NCBI RefSeq assembly: GCF_003464595.1
Contig: NZ_QRZF01000024.1
Span: forward strand, 22,784 to 86,783
DNA: 64,000 nucleotides
Source: Bacteroides intestinalis
GTDB lineage: Bacteria; Bacteroidota; Bacteroidia; Bacteroidales; Bacteroidaceae
Reading direction: 5' to 3'
Part shown: piece after piece, positions 46,101 through 55,300 of the stretch
Layout: every line of letters begins with the position of its first letter
Position numbering within the stretch: the stretch's first letter is position 1
The notes under the pieces: model-generated
What the model was told of the DNA's origin: nothing
Databases searched by the model: none
Seen by the model: the letters and a program-made list of their open reading frames with translations, nothing else
Translations under genes and position numbers: made by a program

Positions 46101-46434
46101 AGAGTTATCTGTATCTAATCTGAAAAAGAATGAACGTATATTGTTACGTTTTCCCCGTCTTGGTTCATTAGCTCGTATTTGGGTTAATGAGAAGGAAGTT
46201 GCCACCGTTTGGTGCTCTCCATGGGAAGCAGATATAACAGAATGTGTAAACGAAGGGATTAACTCATTAAAAATTGAAGTAGTTAATTCATTAATGAACC
46301 GAATGATTGGCGATGCTTCTTTACCACATGAGAAACGTTATACGTATGCGTATCCTGAGATAGCTACGCCAGATGATAAACTGGTTTCTTCCGGAATTAT
46401 AGAAGAGGTACTATTGGTGAAACAAATATTTTGA
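43138..46434 (+). CDS. GH106 alpha-L-rhamnosidase
   Basis: The 1098-residue protein has a lipoprotein signal ending LTCMAC (Cys20), so it is probably anchored to a membrane facing the periplasm or surface. The GH106 core begins KVWWFHGETETTREGITADLEAYKKAGVGGVVYYDQ, a hallmark segment. A long TIM barrel (MGVTMDSHEGGAQNWTPGFEQEFF) carries the acidic calcium and catalytic residues, and C-terminal beta-sandwich domains end the protein. The family removes terminal alpha-L-rhamnose by an inverting mechanism with calcium. ATG codons at 43138 and 43141 are both possible starts. It is transcribed from its own promoter carrying the shared 12-mer and stands apart from the SusCD genes behind a hairpin. 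Confidence 0.92.
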   Translation: MMNKKDLVFAVGCLLTCMACSNQSGIKQSTLAQAWEEFSHPQDSTRTKVWWFHGETETTREGITADLEAYKKAGVGGVVYYDQVHGKCENALLAFEPAWWDMLRFAALEAQRIGLSFEINLSNGFVAGGPWITKKLGMQRLTASDTLVNGGKRLSITLPTPGKKEFWDVAVLAFPAPQDAWQTSRNCLPKITCNLPQLSGVDFFKSNESLVEIPSQPTGKSVYVNLDFGTDFTARSISYQVRPRGAKSSTGAMNPPGPPADSFYGMGYQKLPDVGQLEVSDDGVNYRKVCDLKPIYQTPSNSWIQKTISFPTITGRYFRLNFHDWALPKDNRPDLFIGDIQLSSRARMDQWEERAALYSEYIEKNLTPDYPSSVEIDPSKIIDLTEKMDQNGRLEWDVPEGNWVIMRFAHEPTGATIRHGRANFMGLECDKMSVEAVTTHWRNYTEPILDSLQAVGCLPMGVTMDSHEGGAQNWTPGFEQEFFQRKGYSMHRYLPVMMGYIVGSRTESDGFLYDMRRTMADMISDNYYGTLQKLCNERGIEFTAQATGNGLSLVADNLQAKGRVYKPQGEFWTSHPDGGYDVKETSSAAHFYGKHIASAEAFTGSRFYHNFADQKNAGDYAYAFGVNEFVLCASAYQPWIDKYPGSTAGGKHYCLNRNNTYWEYSRPFWDYQARCTGLMRKGMPVIDICIYLGQNPPVKLLSYRLPEIPEGYDFDVCTAEALVTRTTAINGQLTLPDGMSYRILVIQRNNDMPLHVLRHIAKLVKGGVTVCGPRPEGSGSLKDAAEVKEYQALVAELWGTDDSASGIRTIGKGKLYSGLSLPEVLVCEGIHPDITIKSGNTIKDKVYFTHRRLSDADVYFLNNHSERAFNDTIRLRTEARYAEYWDAVTGSRFALPLEASGNTGMLLKFVLAPRESGFIVTSDHPNTDLLPRIANIKEDITSIDGSWNVYFDPKCGGPGEIMFDELIDWTKHMDPAIRFYSGTAVYQKELSVSNLKKNERILLRFPRLGSLARIWVNEKEVATVWCSPWEADITECVNEGINSLKIEVVNSLMNRMIGDASLPHEKRYTYAYPEIATPDDKLVSSGIIEEVLLVKQIF

Positions 46435-46478
46435 TAAAAAGTGATATCTTTTCTTGTTTTGTAGCAGTCAATAAGGAA

Positions 46479-46538
46479 GCTCCTTTCGTTTTAGTTCTTA
46501 TTTCATGTATCTGGAATAAGAATTGTATGGAAGGAGCT
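46479..46538 (+). terminator. Long imperfect hairpin after GH106
   Basis: Outer arms AGCTCCTT (46479-46486) and AAGGAGCT (46531-46538) enclose inner arms AGTTCTTATT (46493-46502) and AATAAGAATT (46515-46524). There is no T run, so it may be an RNA end or processing structure and not a classical terminator. Confidence 0.45.
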
Positions 46539-46777
46539 ATCTTATATGACTATAAAATTGTGGCATATTACTTTGGGTTTTGAAAACATGAGTGAAATTC
46601 ATGTGATACAATATTTGGGTAACAAATTATATATTAAAAGTTCTAGAATAATCAAAATGCTACGAGGACTAATCGTTTTGATTTTATTCACAGTCGTTGA
46701 TACTATTTTTCAGTTGAAAAGATTAAATTTTCCATGCTTTGACACAATCCTACATTCCCTTTTTGGGCCTCCGTATG

Positions 46778-46785
46778 TATATTTG
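46778..46785 (+). promoter_or_regulatory. -7 promoter box of the second susC
   Basis: TATATTTG matches TAnnTTTG and gives a leader of about 75 bases to the ATG, including the conserved leader element. Confidence 0.55.
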
Positions 46786-46837
46786 CAACACTTTTTCACA
46801 GGTGGGAGACCTTAAATCTCCTGAGAGAATAGAAAAC

Positions 46838-46859
46838 TAACTTTTGTTTAACTTAATAA
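46838..46859 (+). promoter_or_regulatory. Conserved susC leader element (second copy)
   Basis: This is identical over 22 bases to the minus-strand leader of the other susC (41107-41086) and ends seven bases before the ATG. It is a candidate site for small-RNA or RNA-binding-protein control of translation. Confidence 0.6.
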
Positions 46860-46866
46860 GTAAAGT

Positions 46867-49800
46867 ATGAAAAACAGCAAGAATTTAAGTCTGTTTGGTC
46901 GCATGGGCAAACTCCAGCGGCTGTTCCTCGTTGCTTTGTTCTCGGTATTGGCTATAGGAGCCTATGCACAAAGCAAAACAGTTTCGGGTACTGTGATTGA
47001 CCAAACCGGTGAACCGGTTATTGGTGCCAATGTTCTGGTTAAAGGTACTACTAATGGTGTGATCACTGACCTCGACGGTAAGTTTACCCTCACGAATGTG
47101 CCTGAAAAAGGTACAATCTCTATTTCTTTTATAGGTTATAAAGACCAAGAAATCTCTGTTTCTGGAAAGACAAATCTTCAGGTGACATTACAAGAAGACA
47201 ATGCAATGTTGGATGAGGTCGTGGTAGTAGGTTATGGTGTTCAGAAGAAGAGCGATGTAACCGGTGCTATGGCTCGCGTTGGATCGGAAGAACTGAATGT
47301 AAAGCCTGTTTCGAATGCTTTTGAAGCATTGCAGGGTAAAGCTGCTGGTGTGGATATCACAAGTAGCGAACGTCCGGGGACGATTGGTTCTATTCGTATT
47401 CGTGGTAACCGCTCTTTAAATGCGAAGAATGATCCATTGTATGTAGTGGATGGTGTGCCTTTGAATTCAGGCGGTATCGAAACTCTCAATCCAAGAGATA
47501 TTGAATCTATTGATATATTAAAAGATGCTTCTTCAACAGCTATTTACGGTTCTCGTGGTGCCAATGGTGTTATTCTGGTTACTACCAAACGTGGTAAGAC
47601 CGGTGCTTTGTCTTTGAACTATTCAGGTTCGGTTACTTTTGAAACGTTACAAGATAAATCGCCAGCTATGAGTGCTAGCGATTATATAACTTGGCGTCGT
47701 TGGGCATATTATAACTCAAATCCATCAGTTAATCCATTGGGTAATCAACCTAATTATGATAAAGATCAAGCTTATTTTTCTGGTGATGAATATGCTTTGG
47801 CAAATGTTAATAAAGGTTGGGTGAACGGAACTTGGGATGGATCTAAGGTTACTGATACGGATTGGGCTGATATGGTTACACGTACAGGTGTCACTCATGA
47901 ACATACTATAAGTGGTAGTGGTGGTAGTGAGACAATGCAAGGATTCTTTTCTTTTGGTTATTTGAATAATGAAGGTACTCAGAAAGGTCAGGAATACGAG
48001 CGTTATAATTTCTCTATGTCTCTGGATTTGCAACCTACTCCATGGTTTAAGCTTGGTGGTTCAATAAACGGTTCTTATTCTGTTCAGGATTATGGCTATT
48101 CTCGTACGGGACAATCTTCGAATTCAGGTCCTACTGATATTTATAGTGCAGCAAAGTCTATTCCACGTTATGCAGTACCTTATGATGATAAGGGAGATAT
48201 CATTTTGCAACCTGCTGGTTCTGTGACGAATGTGTATACTGTGATAGACGAATGGAACAAATCTACCGATAATCGTCAAAATTTCCGTGCACTTGGTAGT
48301 TTCTATGCTCAAATGGATTTTGGTAAGATATGGCAGCCATTGGAAGGATTGAGCTATAAGATTGCTTTTGGTCCTGATTTCCGTTACAATCGTCAAGGTA
48401 TTTTTATTGATAGTAGTTCAGCAGTTCGGGCAGGTAGCAAGAACTATGCAAAGTGGGCATCTACCCGTAATTTCTCATGGACACTGGATAATATGGTCAC
48501 TTATAACAAGAAAATCGGTGAACATCGTTTTGATGTAACTTTACTTCAGAGTGCATCGAAAGTAAATACTGAAACTGCAAACATGAGTGAGCAAGGTGTA
48601 CTAATGCCAACATTTATGTGGAATAATATGGGAGCCATTGATATAACCAATACAGCTTATAAGGCTGGTATGGGTACAGGACTGGTTGAACAACAATTGG
48701 CTTCTTACATGGCTCGTATTAATTATTCTTACAAGGATCGTTATCTATTGACTGTATCTGGTCGTTATGATGGCTCTTCTGTATTGGCTGAAGGCAATAA
48801 ATGGGATTTCTTCCCTTCAGCAGCTTTAGGTTGGCGTCTTGATCAAGAAGAGTTTATGAGAGACATTACATGGATTAACCAATTGAAATTGCGTGCTGGT
48901 ATGGGTACTACGGGTAACTCTTCTGTTGATCCTTATGGAACATTAGGTGTAATTGGTTCCTATTGGATGCCGTTTAGTACAGGTAACACTTTAATTCTGA
49001 CTACAAATGAACCTTATTATGTGAAGGATCAGAATCTGATGGCAAACAAGAATCTTGGCTGGGAGAAAACCACGCAGTTTAACTATGGTGTTGATTTCAG
49101 TTTCCTTAATGGCCGGATCGGTGGTACAGTGGATGTTTATCATTCCAGAACGAAAGATTTGCTGATGTCTATGAAACTGCCTTCATTAACAGGTTATCCT
49201 TCAGTAATGTCGAATGTGGGAGAAACGAAGAATTTTGGTGTAGATATTACATTGAATGCTGTTCCTGTACGTTATAAAGATTTTGAATGGAATTCAACAT
49301 TGAATGTAGCCTACCAAAAGGATGAGATTGTGGAACTGGCTAATGGAAAACAAGATATGATTGATAACAGCTGGTTTATAGGTGAGTCAATCAATATATA
49401 TTACGGTTTTGCTGCTGACGGATTGTGGCAGGAATCTGATGCTGCGGAAATGGCTGAATTTAATAAAAAAGGGCATAAATTTGAAGTTGGTATGGTGAAA
49501 CCGGTAGATCAAAATGGTGACCATGTTATAGATAGTGACGACCGTGTTATTCTGGGTAGTAAAAACCCGCGTTGGACAATGGGCTGGTCAAACACTTTCT
49601 CTTATAAAGGCATTGATCTTTCTATCGAACTTTACGGACGTTTTGGTTATATGATTAATACAGGCGGTGAAGGCCAATTAGGTATGTATAATCAGCGTGA
49701 AATCGATTATTGGACTCCTGATAATACAGGTGCAGAATGGCAGAAACCAATCTATAGTACAGCAGGTGGTGATTCATATTCGAGCTTGTTAGGTTTCAAA

Positions 49801-50010
49801 GATGCTTCCTTCATTAAGATTCGTAACATCTCTTTAGGGTATAATTTTGATAAAAAAGTATGTAAGAGTATCGGTATTAGTTCACTGAAACTTTATGCTC
49901 AGGCTAAAAACTTAGGTAACCTTTATTCTTCTGTAGATTTCATTGATCTGGATCTTGGTACGACATACTATAACAGAGGCTTTACATTTGGTATTCAAGT
50001 AGGTTTCTAA
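46867..50010 (+). CDS. SusC/RagA-like TonB-dependent receptor (second RG locus)
   Basis: The 1047-residue outer-membrane receptor has a signal peptide ending AYAQ, a carboxypeptidase-regulatory-like domain (about 37-115), LDEVVVVGYG, a plug with IRIRGNRSLNAKNDPLYVVDG, and a barrel ending FTFGIQVGF. It is followed after 34 bases by its SusD partner. The first 120 residues are close to those of the SusC at 37719, but the barrel is shorter and diverged, so ligand choice probably differs. Nearby GH106, GH105 and GH28 genes suggest rhamnose- and galacturonate-containing oligosaccharides. Confidence 0.96.
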   Translation: MKNSKNLSLFGRMGKLQRLFLVALFSVLAIGAYAQSKTVSGTVIDQTGEPVIGANVLVKGTTNGVITDLDGKFTLTNVPEKGTISISFIGYKDQEISVSGKTNLQVTLQEDNAMLDEVVVVGYGVQKKSDVTGAMARVGSEELNVKPVSNAFEALQGKAAGVDITSSERPGTIGSIRIRGNRSLNAKNDPLYVVDGVPLNSGGIETLNPRDIESIDILKDASSTAIYGSRGANGVILVTTKRGKTGALSLNYSGSVTFETLQDKSPAMSASDYITWRRWAYYNSNPSVNPLGNQPNYDKDQAYFSGDEYALANVNKGWVNGTWDGSKVTDTDWADMVTRTGVTHEHTISGSGGSETMQGFFSFGYLNNEGTQKGQEYERYNFSMSLDLQPTPWFKLGGSINGSYSVQDYGYSRTGQSSNSGPTDIYSAAKSIPRYAVPYDDKGDIILQPAGSVTNVYTVIDEWNKSTDNRQNFRALGSFYAQMDFGKIWQPLEGLSYKIAFGPDFRYNRQGIFIDSSSAVRAGSKNYAKWASTRNFSWTLDNMVTYNKKIGEHRFDVTLLQSASKVNTETANMSEQGVLMPTFMWNNMGAIDITNTAYKAGMGTGLVEQQLASYMARINYSYKDRYLLTVSGRYDGSSVLAEGNKWDFFPSAALGWRLDQEEFMRDITWINQLKLRAGMGTTGNSSVDPYGTLGVIGSYWMPFSTGNTLILTTNEPYYVKDQNLMANKNLGWEKTTQFNYGVDFSFLNGRIGGTVDVYHSRTKDLLMSMKLPSLTGYPSVMSNVGETKNFGVDITLNAVPVRYKDFEWNSTLNVAYQKDEIVELANGKQDMIDNSWFIGESINIYYGFAADGLWQESDAAEMAEFNKKGHKFEVGMVKPVDQNGDHVIDSDDRVILGSKNPRWTMGWSNTFSYKGIDLSIELYGRFGYMINTGGEGQLGMYNQREIDYWTPDNTGAEWQKPIYSTAGGDSYSSLLGFKDASFIKIRNISLGYNFDKKVCKSIGISSLKLYAQAKNLGNLYSSVDFIDLDLGTTYYNRGFTFGIQVGF

Positions 50011-50044
50011 AATCAAAGAATAATAAATTTAAATGAAGTATATC

Positions 50045-52177
50045 ATGAAAAATATAAGAAAAAAAGTTCTATTTGGTACGATGGTACTTGTATTGGCTAG
50101 CGGTACCTCTTCATGTGGTGATAGTTTTCTGAAAGAAGAAGCAGGCCATATGTACACTGATGCAATTCTTGAAACAGAAGAAGGAGTGCTTGCGATGGCA
50201 GCATCTCTTTATGGTAATCTCCGTTGGCACTTCGGTTATGAATGGGCTTATGGTATTACTCTTTACGGGACAGATGAATTCACTAATGGTGCTGACTTGA
50301 CCAGTGAACCTTGGAATACTTATGATAATCGTTTAAGTCCACTAGATTGTAAGAAAGCAAGCGGTGCAGCAAATGACAATTGTCCTGGAGTATCTGCTTT
50401 ATGGGATGAAATGTATTATGGTATCTCTACTGCCAACTTATTGATTTCGAGAGGAGAAACGTTGGCTAATGAAGATACACGTAATAAAGCAATGGGGGAG
50501 GCTTATTTCCTTCGTGGTTACAACTATTATCGTTTGTTTGCTCAATATGGTGGTGTGGTAATTCAGACCACTCCTCCTGAAGGGGTCGTGAGAAACTTCA
50601 GCCGTTCAAGTGCTGAAGAAACTCTTAACCAGGTTATTGCAGATTTGGAAGAAGCTTACAAATTATTGCCGACAACCAAATGGCGTGGCAATGGTACATG
50701 GACTAAATATACTGCTGCTCATTTCTTGGCTAAAGCATTGTTGTATCGTCAGTCGGAACGTTGTGCAGACTGGAACTCTACATATCCTGCAAAAGCCGAT
50801 TTAGACAGATGTATTAGCCTTTGTGATGAAGTGATAGCAGAATGTCCGTTAGCAAAAGACTATAATACACTTTATTCAGAATGGACCGGTACTGATTGTA
50901 AAAATGAAGGTGATTCCGAAATCTTAATGGCTGCTTTACATAATGATGATAGCTCAACTGTTGGTCGTTTTGGTAATCGTACTTATAATTATTTTAATCC
51001 ACAATTCTCTAACTTCTCTGGTGGTTGGACACAGCGTGGACAATATATTGGTGGTATGGACTTCCAGCGTTGCCGCCCTACAGAATATACTTATTCTATA
51101 TTTGACAATGTGAATGATGCCCGTATGTGGAAGACTTTTAAAACTGTCTATGGATTGAATAGTATAGCCAAGAAGGCAGCTAATGTAATAGCTGAAAACG
51201 GAATTACTGCCGATCAGGTTCCTACTTTGGGAGATGAAGGTATTATCTTTATTTTGAATAAGAAGAGTGATGATACATTTGATAATGCTCCTTATGGAAC
51301 ATATGGACGTGGTGCTCAGCCGCACTCTTTTGTAAACCCAGAAACAGGGAAATGGGTGCCTAATGTATTCCCATTATTTCTGAATGGTAAATATGTATTG
51401 AATACGTATGGTGTAAGTGGTAATCCTAGTCAATCTAATGTTTTCTGTGGTATCAATAAAACAGATGATGGTTCGCGTACTGGTGAAAAAGGGGATGCAC
51501 ACCGAGATGTTACTATGGCACGTACTGGTGAAACTTACTTGGTTAAAGCTGAGGCACAAGTTAGATTGGGTAATTACCAAGATGCTATCTCTACTGTAAA
51601 TGTGTTACGTAAGCGTGCTGAATGGAAAGATGGCGAAGATCGTGAATATTATACAGATGGTTCTATGGCTTTCACCTCTAATTCTACAGCTACAGCAACG
51701 TTGGGTAAGTGTGTAGATGCTAATGGTGCTAAATTGACAAATGCACAAGCTTTCAATGCATCATTCATCCAAAAGAATACGTATTTCTTGTCGACTGGTG
51801 TTGACCGTTCTGAAAACAAGACGGCTTCAAATCTTCAAATTTCCAGTTATCAGCAATTGCCTGAAGAAGATGAAACTGTATTAGCAGAATTGGGCTGTAC
51901 AGATGTAAAAGATCGCTTGATTAACTTCATTCTGAATGAACGTACACGTGAATGTTTAGGTGAATGGAATCGTTGGGAAGAATTAAGCCGTACCAAAACA
52001 TTGGTGAAACGTGCTAAATTATATAACCCTGAAGCAGCTCCTAATGTTGCTGAAAAGCATCTCCTTCGTCCGATTCCGCAGACTTTCATCGATGCTTTGA
52101 CAAATGAAAGTGGTAAGAATCTTACAGAGGCGGAGAAAGCAGCCTTACAGAATCCAGGGTATGTTAGTGCGAATTAA
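50045..52177 (+). CDS. SusD/RagB-like glycan-binding lipoprotein (second RG locus)
   Basis: Using ATG 50045 the product has 710 residues with a lipoprotein signal ending SGTSSC and then GDSFLKEE. The in-frame ATG at 50033 adds only MKYI and is an alternative. TPR-like helices with EAYFLRGYNYYRLFAQYGGV and the LVKAEAQVRLGNYQDAISTVNVLRKRA segment are typical of SusD. It binds oligosaccharide on the surface and lids the SusC pore. A strong terminator follows at 52201, so SusC and SusD form a two-gene transcript. Confidence 0.95.
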   Translation: MKNIRKKVLFGTMVLVLASGTSSCGDSFLKEEAGHMYTDAILETEEGVLAMAASLYGNLRWHFGYEWAYGITLYGTDEFTNGADLTSEPWNTYDNRLSPLDCKKASGAANDNCPGVSALWDEMYYGISTANLLISRGETLANEDTRNKAMGEAYFLRGYNYYRLFAQYGGVVIQTTPPEGVVRNFSRSSAEETLNQVIADLEEAYKLLPTTKWRGNGTWTKYTAAHFLAKALLYRQSERCADWNSTYPAKADLDRCISLCDEVIAECPLAKDYNTLYSEWTGTDCKNEGDSEILMAALHNDDSSTVGRFGNRTYNYFNPQFSNFSGGWTQRGQYIGGMDFQRCRPTEYTYSIFDNVNDARMWKTFKTVYGLNSIAKKAANVIAENGITADQVPTLGDEGIIFILNKKSDDTFDNAPYGTYGRGAQPHSFVNPETGKWVPNVFPLFLNGKYVLNTYGVSGNPSQSNVFCGINKTDDGSRTGEKGDAHRDVTMARTGETYLVKAEAQVRLGNYQDAISTVNVLRKRAEWKDGEDREYYTDGSMAFTSNSTATATLGKCVDANGAKLTNAQAFNASFIQKNTYFLSTGVDRSENKTASNLQISSYQQLPEEDETVLAELGCTDVKDRLINFILNERTRECLGEWNRWEELSRTKTLVKRAKLYNPEAAPNVAEKHLLRPIPQTFIDALTNESGKNLTEAEKAALQNPGYVSAN

Positions 52178-52200
52178 TAAAAATATCCAATAATAGATTT

Positions 52201-52236
52201 GACCTTGGAGAAGGAAACTTTTCCAAGGTCTTTTTT
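52201..52236 (+). terminator. Rho-independent terminator after the second SusD
   Basis: A nine-pair stem (GACCTTGGA at 52201-52209 with TCCAAGGTC at 52222-52230) is followed directly by six T residues. Confidence 0.9.
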
Positions 52237-52364
52237 ATATATTCTACGAAACTGGAAAGAATAAAAAGAGGGGGATTAATGGAATATTTGACCAATATAT
52301 GGACTGCAATTCAATGCCATATGATTTTTTAGTAAAAAAGAATTCAGTGTAGAGAAATTAATGT

Positions 52365-52372
52365 TAGATTTG
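52365..52372 (+). promoter_or_regulatory. -7 promoter box of the second HTCS
   Basis: TAGATTTG matches TAnnTTTG. The predicted transcript start near 52379 lies downstream of the GTG at 52372, which rules out that GTG as the start and supports ATG 52396. Confidence 0.55.
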
Positions 52373-52395
52373 TGCATCTCACAAAAGAATACCTT

Positions 52396-55300
52396 ATGCG
52401 ACGTTTTTATTTAATCTTATTACTCTGTTTACTAAGTGTCACAGCTTCGGCTATCGATGTCCTTCAAATCAGCAATATTACTGATCGGAATGGTTTGTCA
52501 CAAAATACTATTCGATGTATGATGCAAGATAGCAAAGGATTTATGTGGATGGGAACGATAAACGGTCTGAACCGTTATAATGGAAAAGAATTTATTGTTG
52601 TACATCCTCAGGCTGAACTATCTTTATCAATTTCGGATAACAGGATAAGAAGTATCACAGAAGATAAGAATGGATATATTTGGATTCGTACCTTCTCGAG
52701 TACTTTATTATGTTATGATTCCCGGTTAGAAAAATTCATTGATTACGAGCCGGAGAATAAGGCCAAGATATTTTCTAATCTTATGATTGCTTCAAATGGA
52801 GATGTATGGTTATGGGGAAAACAGGGTTGCTGCCGTCTGCGTTACAAAGATAACAAACTAAATGCATGGCGTCCTTGTGCTAAAAATCAACAGTACCTAT
52901 CTGTTTCATTTGTTTTTGAAGACTCTCAATCCAGAATATGGATTGGAAATCAGGAAGAACTTTCATTAATCGAGGGAGATTCAGTGATTCGAATGAGAGA
53001 AAGATACTTTTATAATGCGCATGAGTACGAGGGGCAACTCTTTTTTATTGCAAATGGATACATATCAGTTTTCAGTAACAAACAGAATTCGTTTCTGCCC
53101 GATATTGTTATTCCGAATAACTCATCCGCATCTGTTCAACGTTCGTGTCTGCTCAACAATGGACTTATTATGATTGCCAATAACAGTGGGATATATACTC
53201 TTGACACCCAGAACATGAGGATTGCTTCAGCGGATCAACTTTTTAGAGGGAAAAAACTGCAAAATGCCAGTTTCTATACTGACAATAAAGGGCATATATG
53301 GGTATATAATATGTCTGGAATACTGTGGCGGCATCATCCGGACAATACATTTGAACCATTAGAATTAATACCTTCCAGTATACTGTCTCTTATTACTCAG
53401 GAACGATATCAAGTGTATCAGGACTCCAGAGATATCATTTGGATAACCACATTTGGTAATGGACTCTTTGCTATTGATCCTGATGGACGGATATTTCATT
53501 ATACTTCAGAAAAAGATCTGGCTACTAATTACCTGCTTTGCATTACAGAAGATAATTCTGGTGAAATTTGGTTGGGAACTGAATTTTCCGGAGTAACCAA
53601 AATTTCTCTGGCCAGTTATCCTTTTGATGTTTTCTATCCTACTTCTCAGGGAGATGGTGACAGGAATAATGCCGTTCGCATGATTTATGAGGATAAAGAA
53701 GGTTACTATTGGTTTGGAACGCGAGATGGCAATATCCATGTATATGATTCGCTACTACGGAGTTCTTTTACCTATCGCATGAATGGTGGATTACCTTTTA
53801 CTGTTGCTGAAGATACATTAGGGTATAAATGGGTTGGAACAAAAGGAGGGGGACTGCTTGTTTTCCCTCCGAAAGAGGATCATAAACCGCAGATTTATCA
53901 TTTGCAGGATCATCCGAGACAAACCTCTTCTAGTGATAATATTTTTACAATCATGCGTGATTCAAAAGAACGTATGTGGATAAGTAGTTTCGGTGGGGGG
54001 CTGCATTTGGCAGAACATCGGAACGGACAGTTAACTTTTCGGCAGTTCTTATTGGAAAAAGACCAGCAAAACATGATGAGAGCTATGATTCAGGATCAAA
54101 CAGGATTGATATGGGTAGGCTCTAATGATGGAGTCATAGTTTTTAATCCTGATGAGTTTATAAAGGATGAGACCAATTATACGAACCTATATCCTGATAT
54201 CGAAAACCAGCAGTCATTCAATAGTAATGAAGTCAGAGTGGTATATGAAGATAGTCACGGACACATTTGGTTAGGTAGTACAGGAGGTGGACTTTACTTA
54301 CTTATTAAGAAGGAACCACTCAAGAAATCATTGTTTAAACATTATAACTCTGATAATGGGCTTTCCAATGAAATGGTTCAAGCTATTCAGGAAGATAATG
54401 AAGGAAATATTTGGGTCAGTACTGAAAGTGGCATTTCTAAATTTAACCCCAAGACAGAACGTTTTGAGAATTTTATGTTTTCAGGTAATCGGCGATATGC
54501 TGCTATCTTCAATGAACTCTCTACTTGGAAAAAGAAAAATGGAGAGTTAATGTTTGGTAGTTATAATGGAGTATACATTTTTAATCCGGCGGAGGTTACT
54601 TACGATACTTATACACCGTCTGTACTGATTACCGAACTACGGATTAATGGAAACAGTGTGAGCCCTGGAGGACAGGAATCTCCTCTTAAAGAGAGTATTA
54701 CCACTACCAAAAGGATTGTTTTAAAGTACAATCAGAACTCTTTTAATCTGGAATGTACGATGCTGAATCTACAGGCGCCGGAGCTTAATCAATACGTCTA
54801 TTTTTTAGAGGGATATGAGAAAGAATGGAACCCGATATCTCGCAATAATATCGCTACTTATCGTAATGTTCCTCCGGGTTCTTATGTGTTCAAAGTGAAA
54901 GGATGCAATAGCAATGGTGTTTGGAATGAACAGGAAACGACTTTGGAAATTGTGATTTTAGCACCATGGTGGAAAACAGGTTGGGCTGTTATTTTCTACA
55001 TAATCATCATTGCTATTATTTTCTTCTTCGTAACAAAGTTAATGCTTCGGATGCATAGATTGAATATGGCAGTAGAGGTAGAAAAACAACTGACCGAATA
55101 CAAACTAAGGTTCTTCACTAATATTTCACACGAGTTTCGTACTCCATTGACAATCATCAGAGGGGCCATTGAAAGTTTAGGTAGCCAAGATAACTTGTCA
55201 CCTTCTGCCAGCAAACAATTGAAGATTTTGACAAAAAGTTCAACTCGGTTACTGCGCTTAATTGACCAGTTGTTAGAGTTCCGCCGTTTGCAGAATGACA

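Larger units (their letters stand above)
46435..46866 (+). other. Intergenic region before the second susC
   Basis: No convincing gene is present; the 89-codon frame at 46546 looks like chance. The region contains an imperfect hairpin after GH106 (46479-46538), the susC -7 box at 46778, and the conserved leader element at 46838-46859. Confidence 0.6.

Noticed and set aside
46696..46705. A third copy of the 12-mer operator before the second susC
   Set aside because: GTTGATACTA matches only eight of ten bases of the core and lies about 72 bases from the -7 box, unlike the two good copies.
46546..46815. An 89-codon frame on the + strand between GH106 and susC
   Set aside because: It overlaps the susC promoter, has random-looking composition and no recognisable domain; treated as non-coding.
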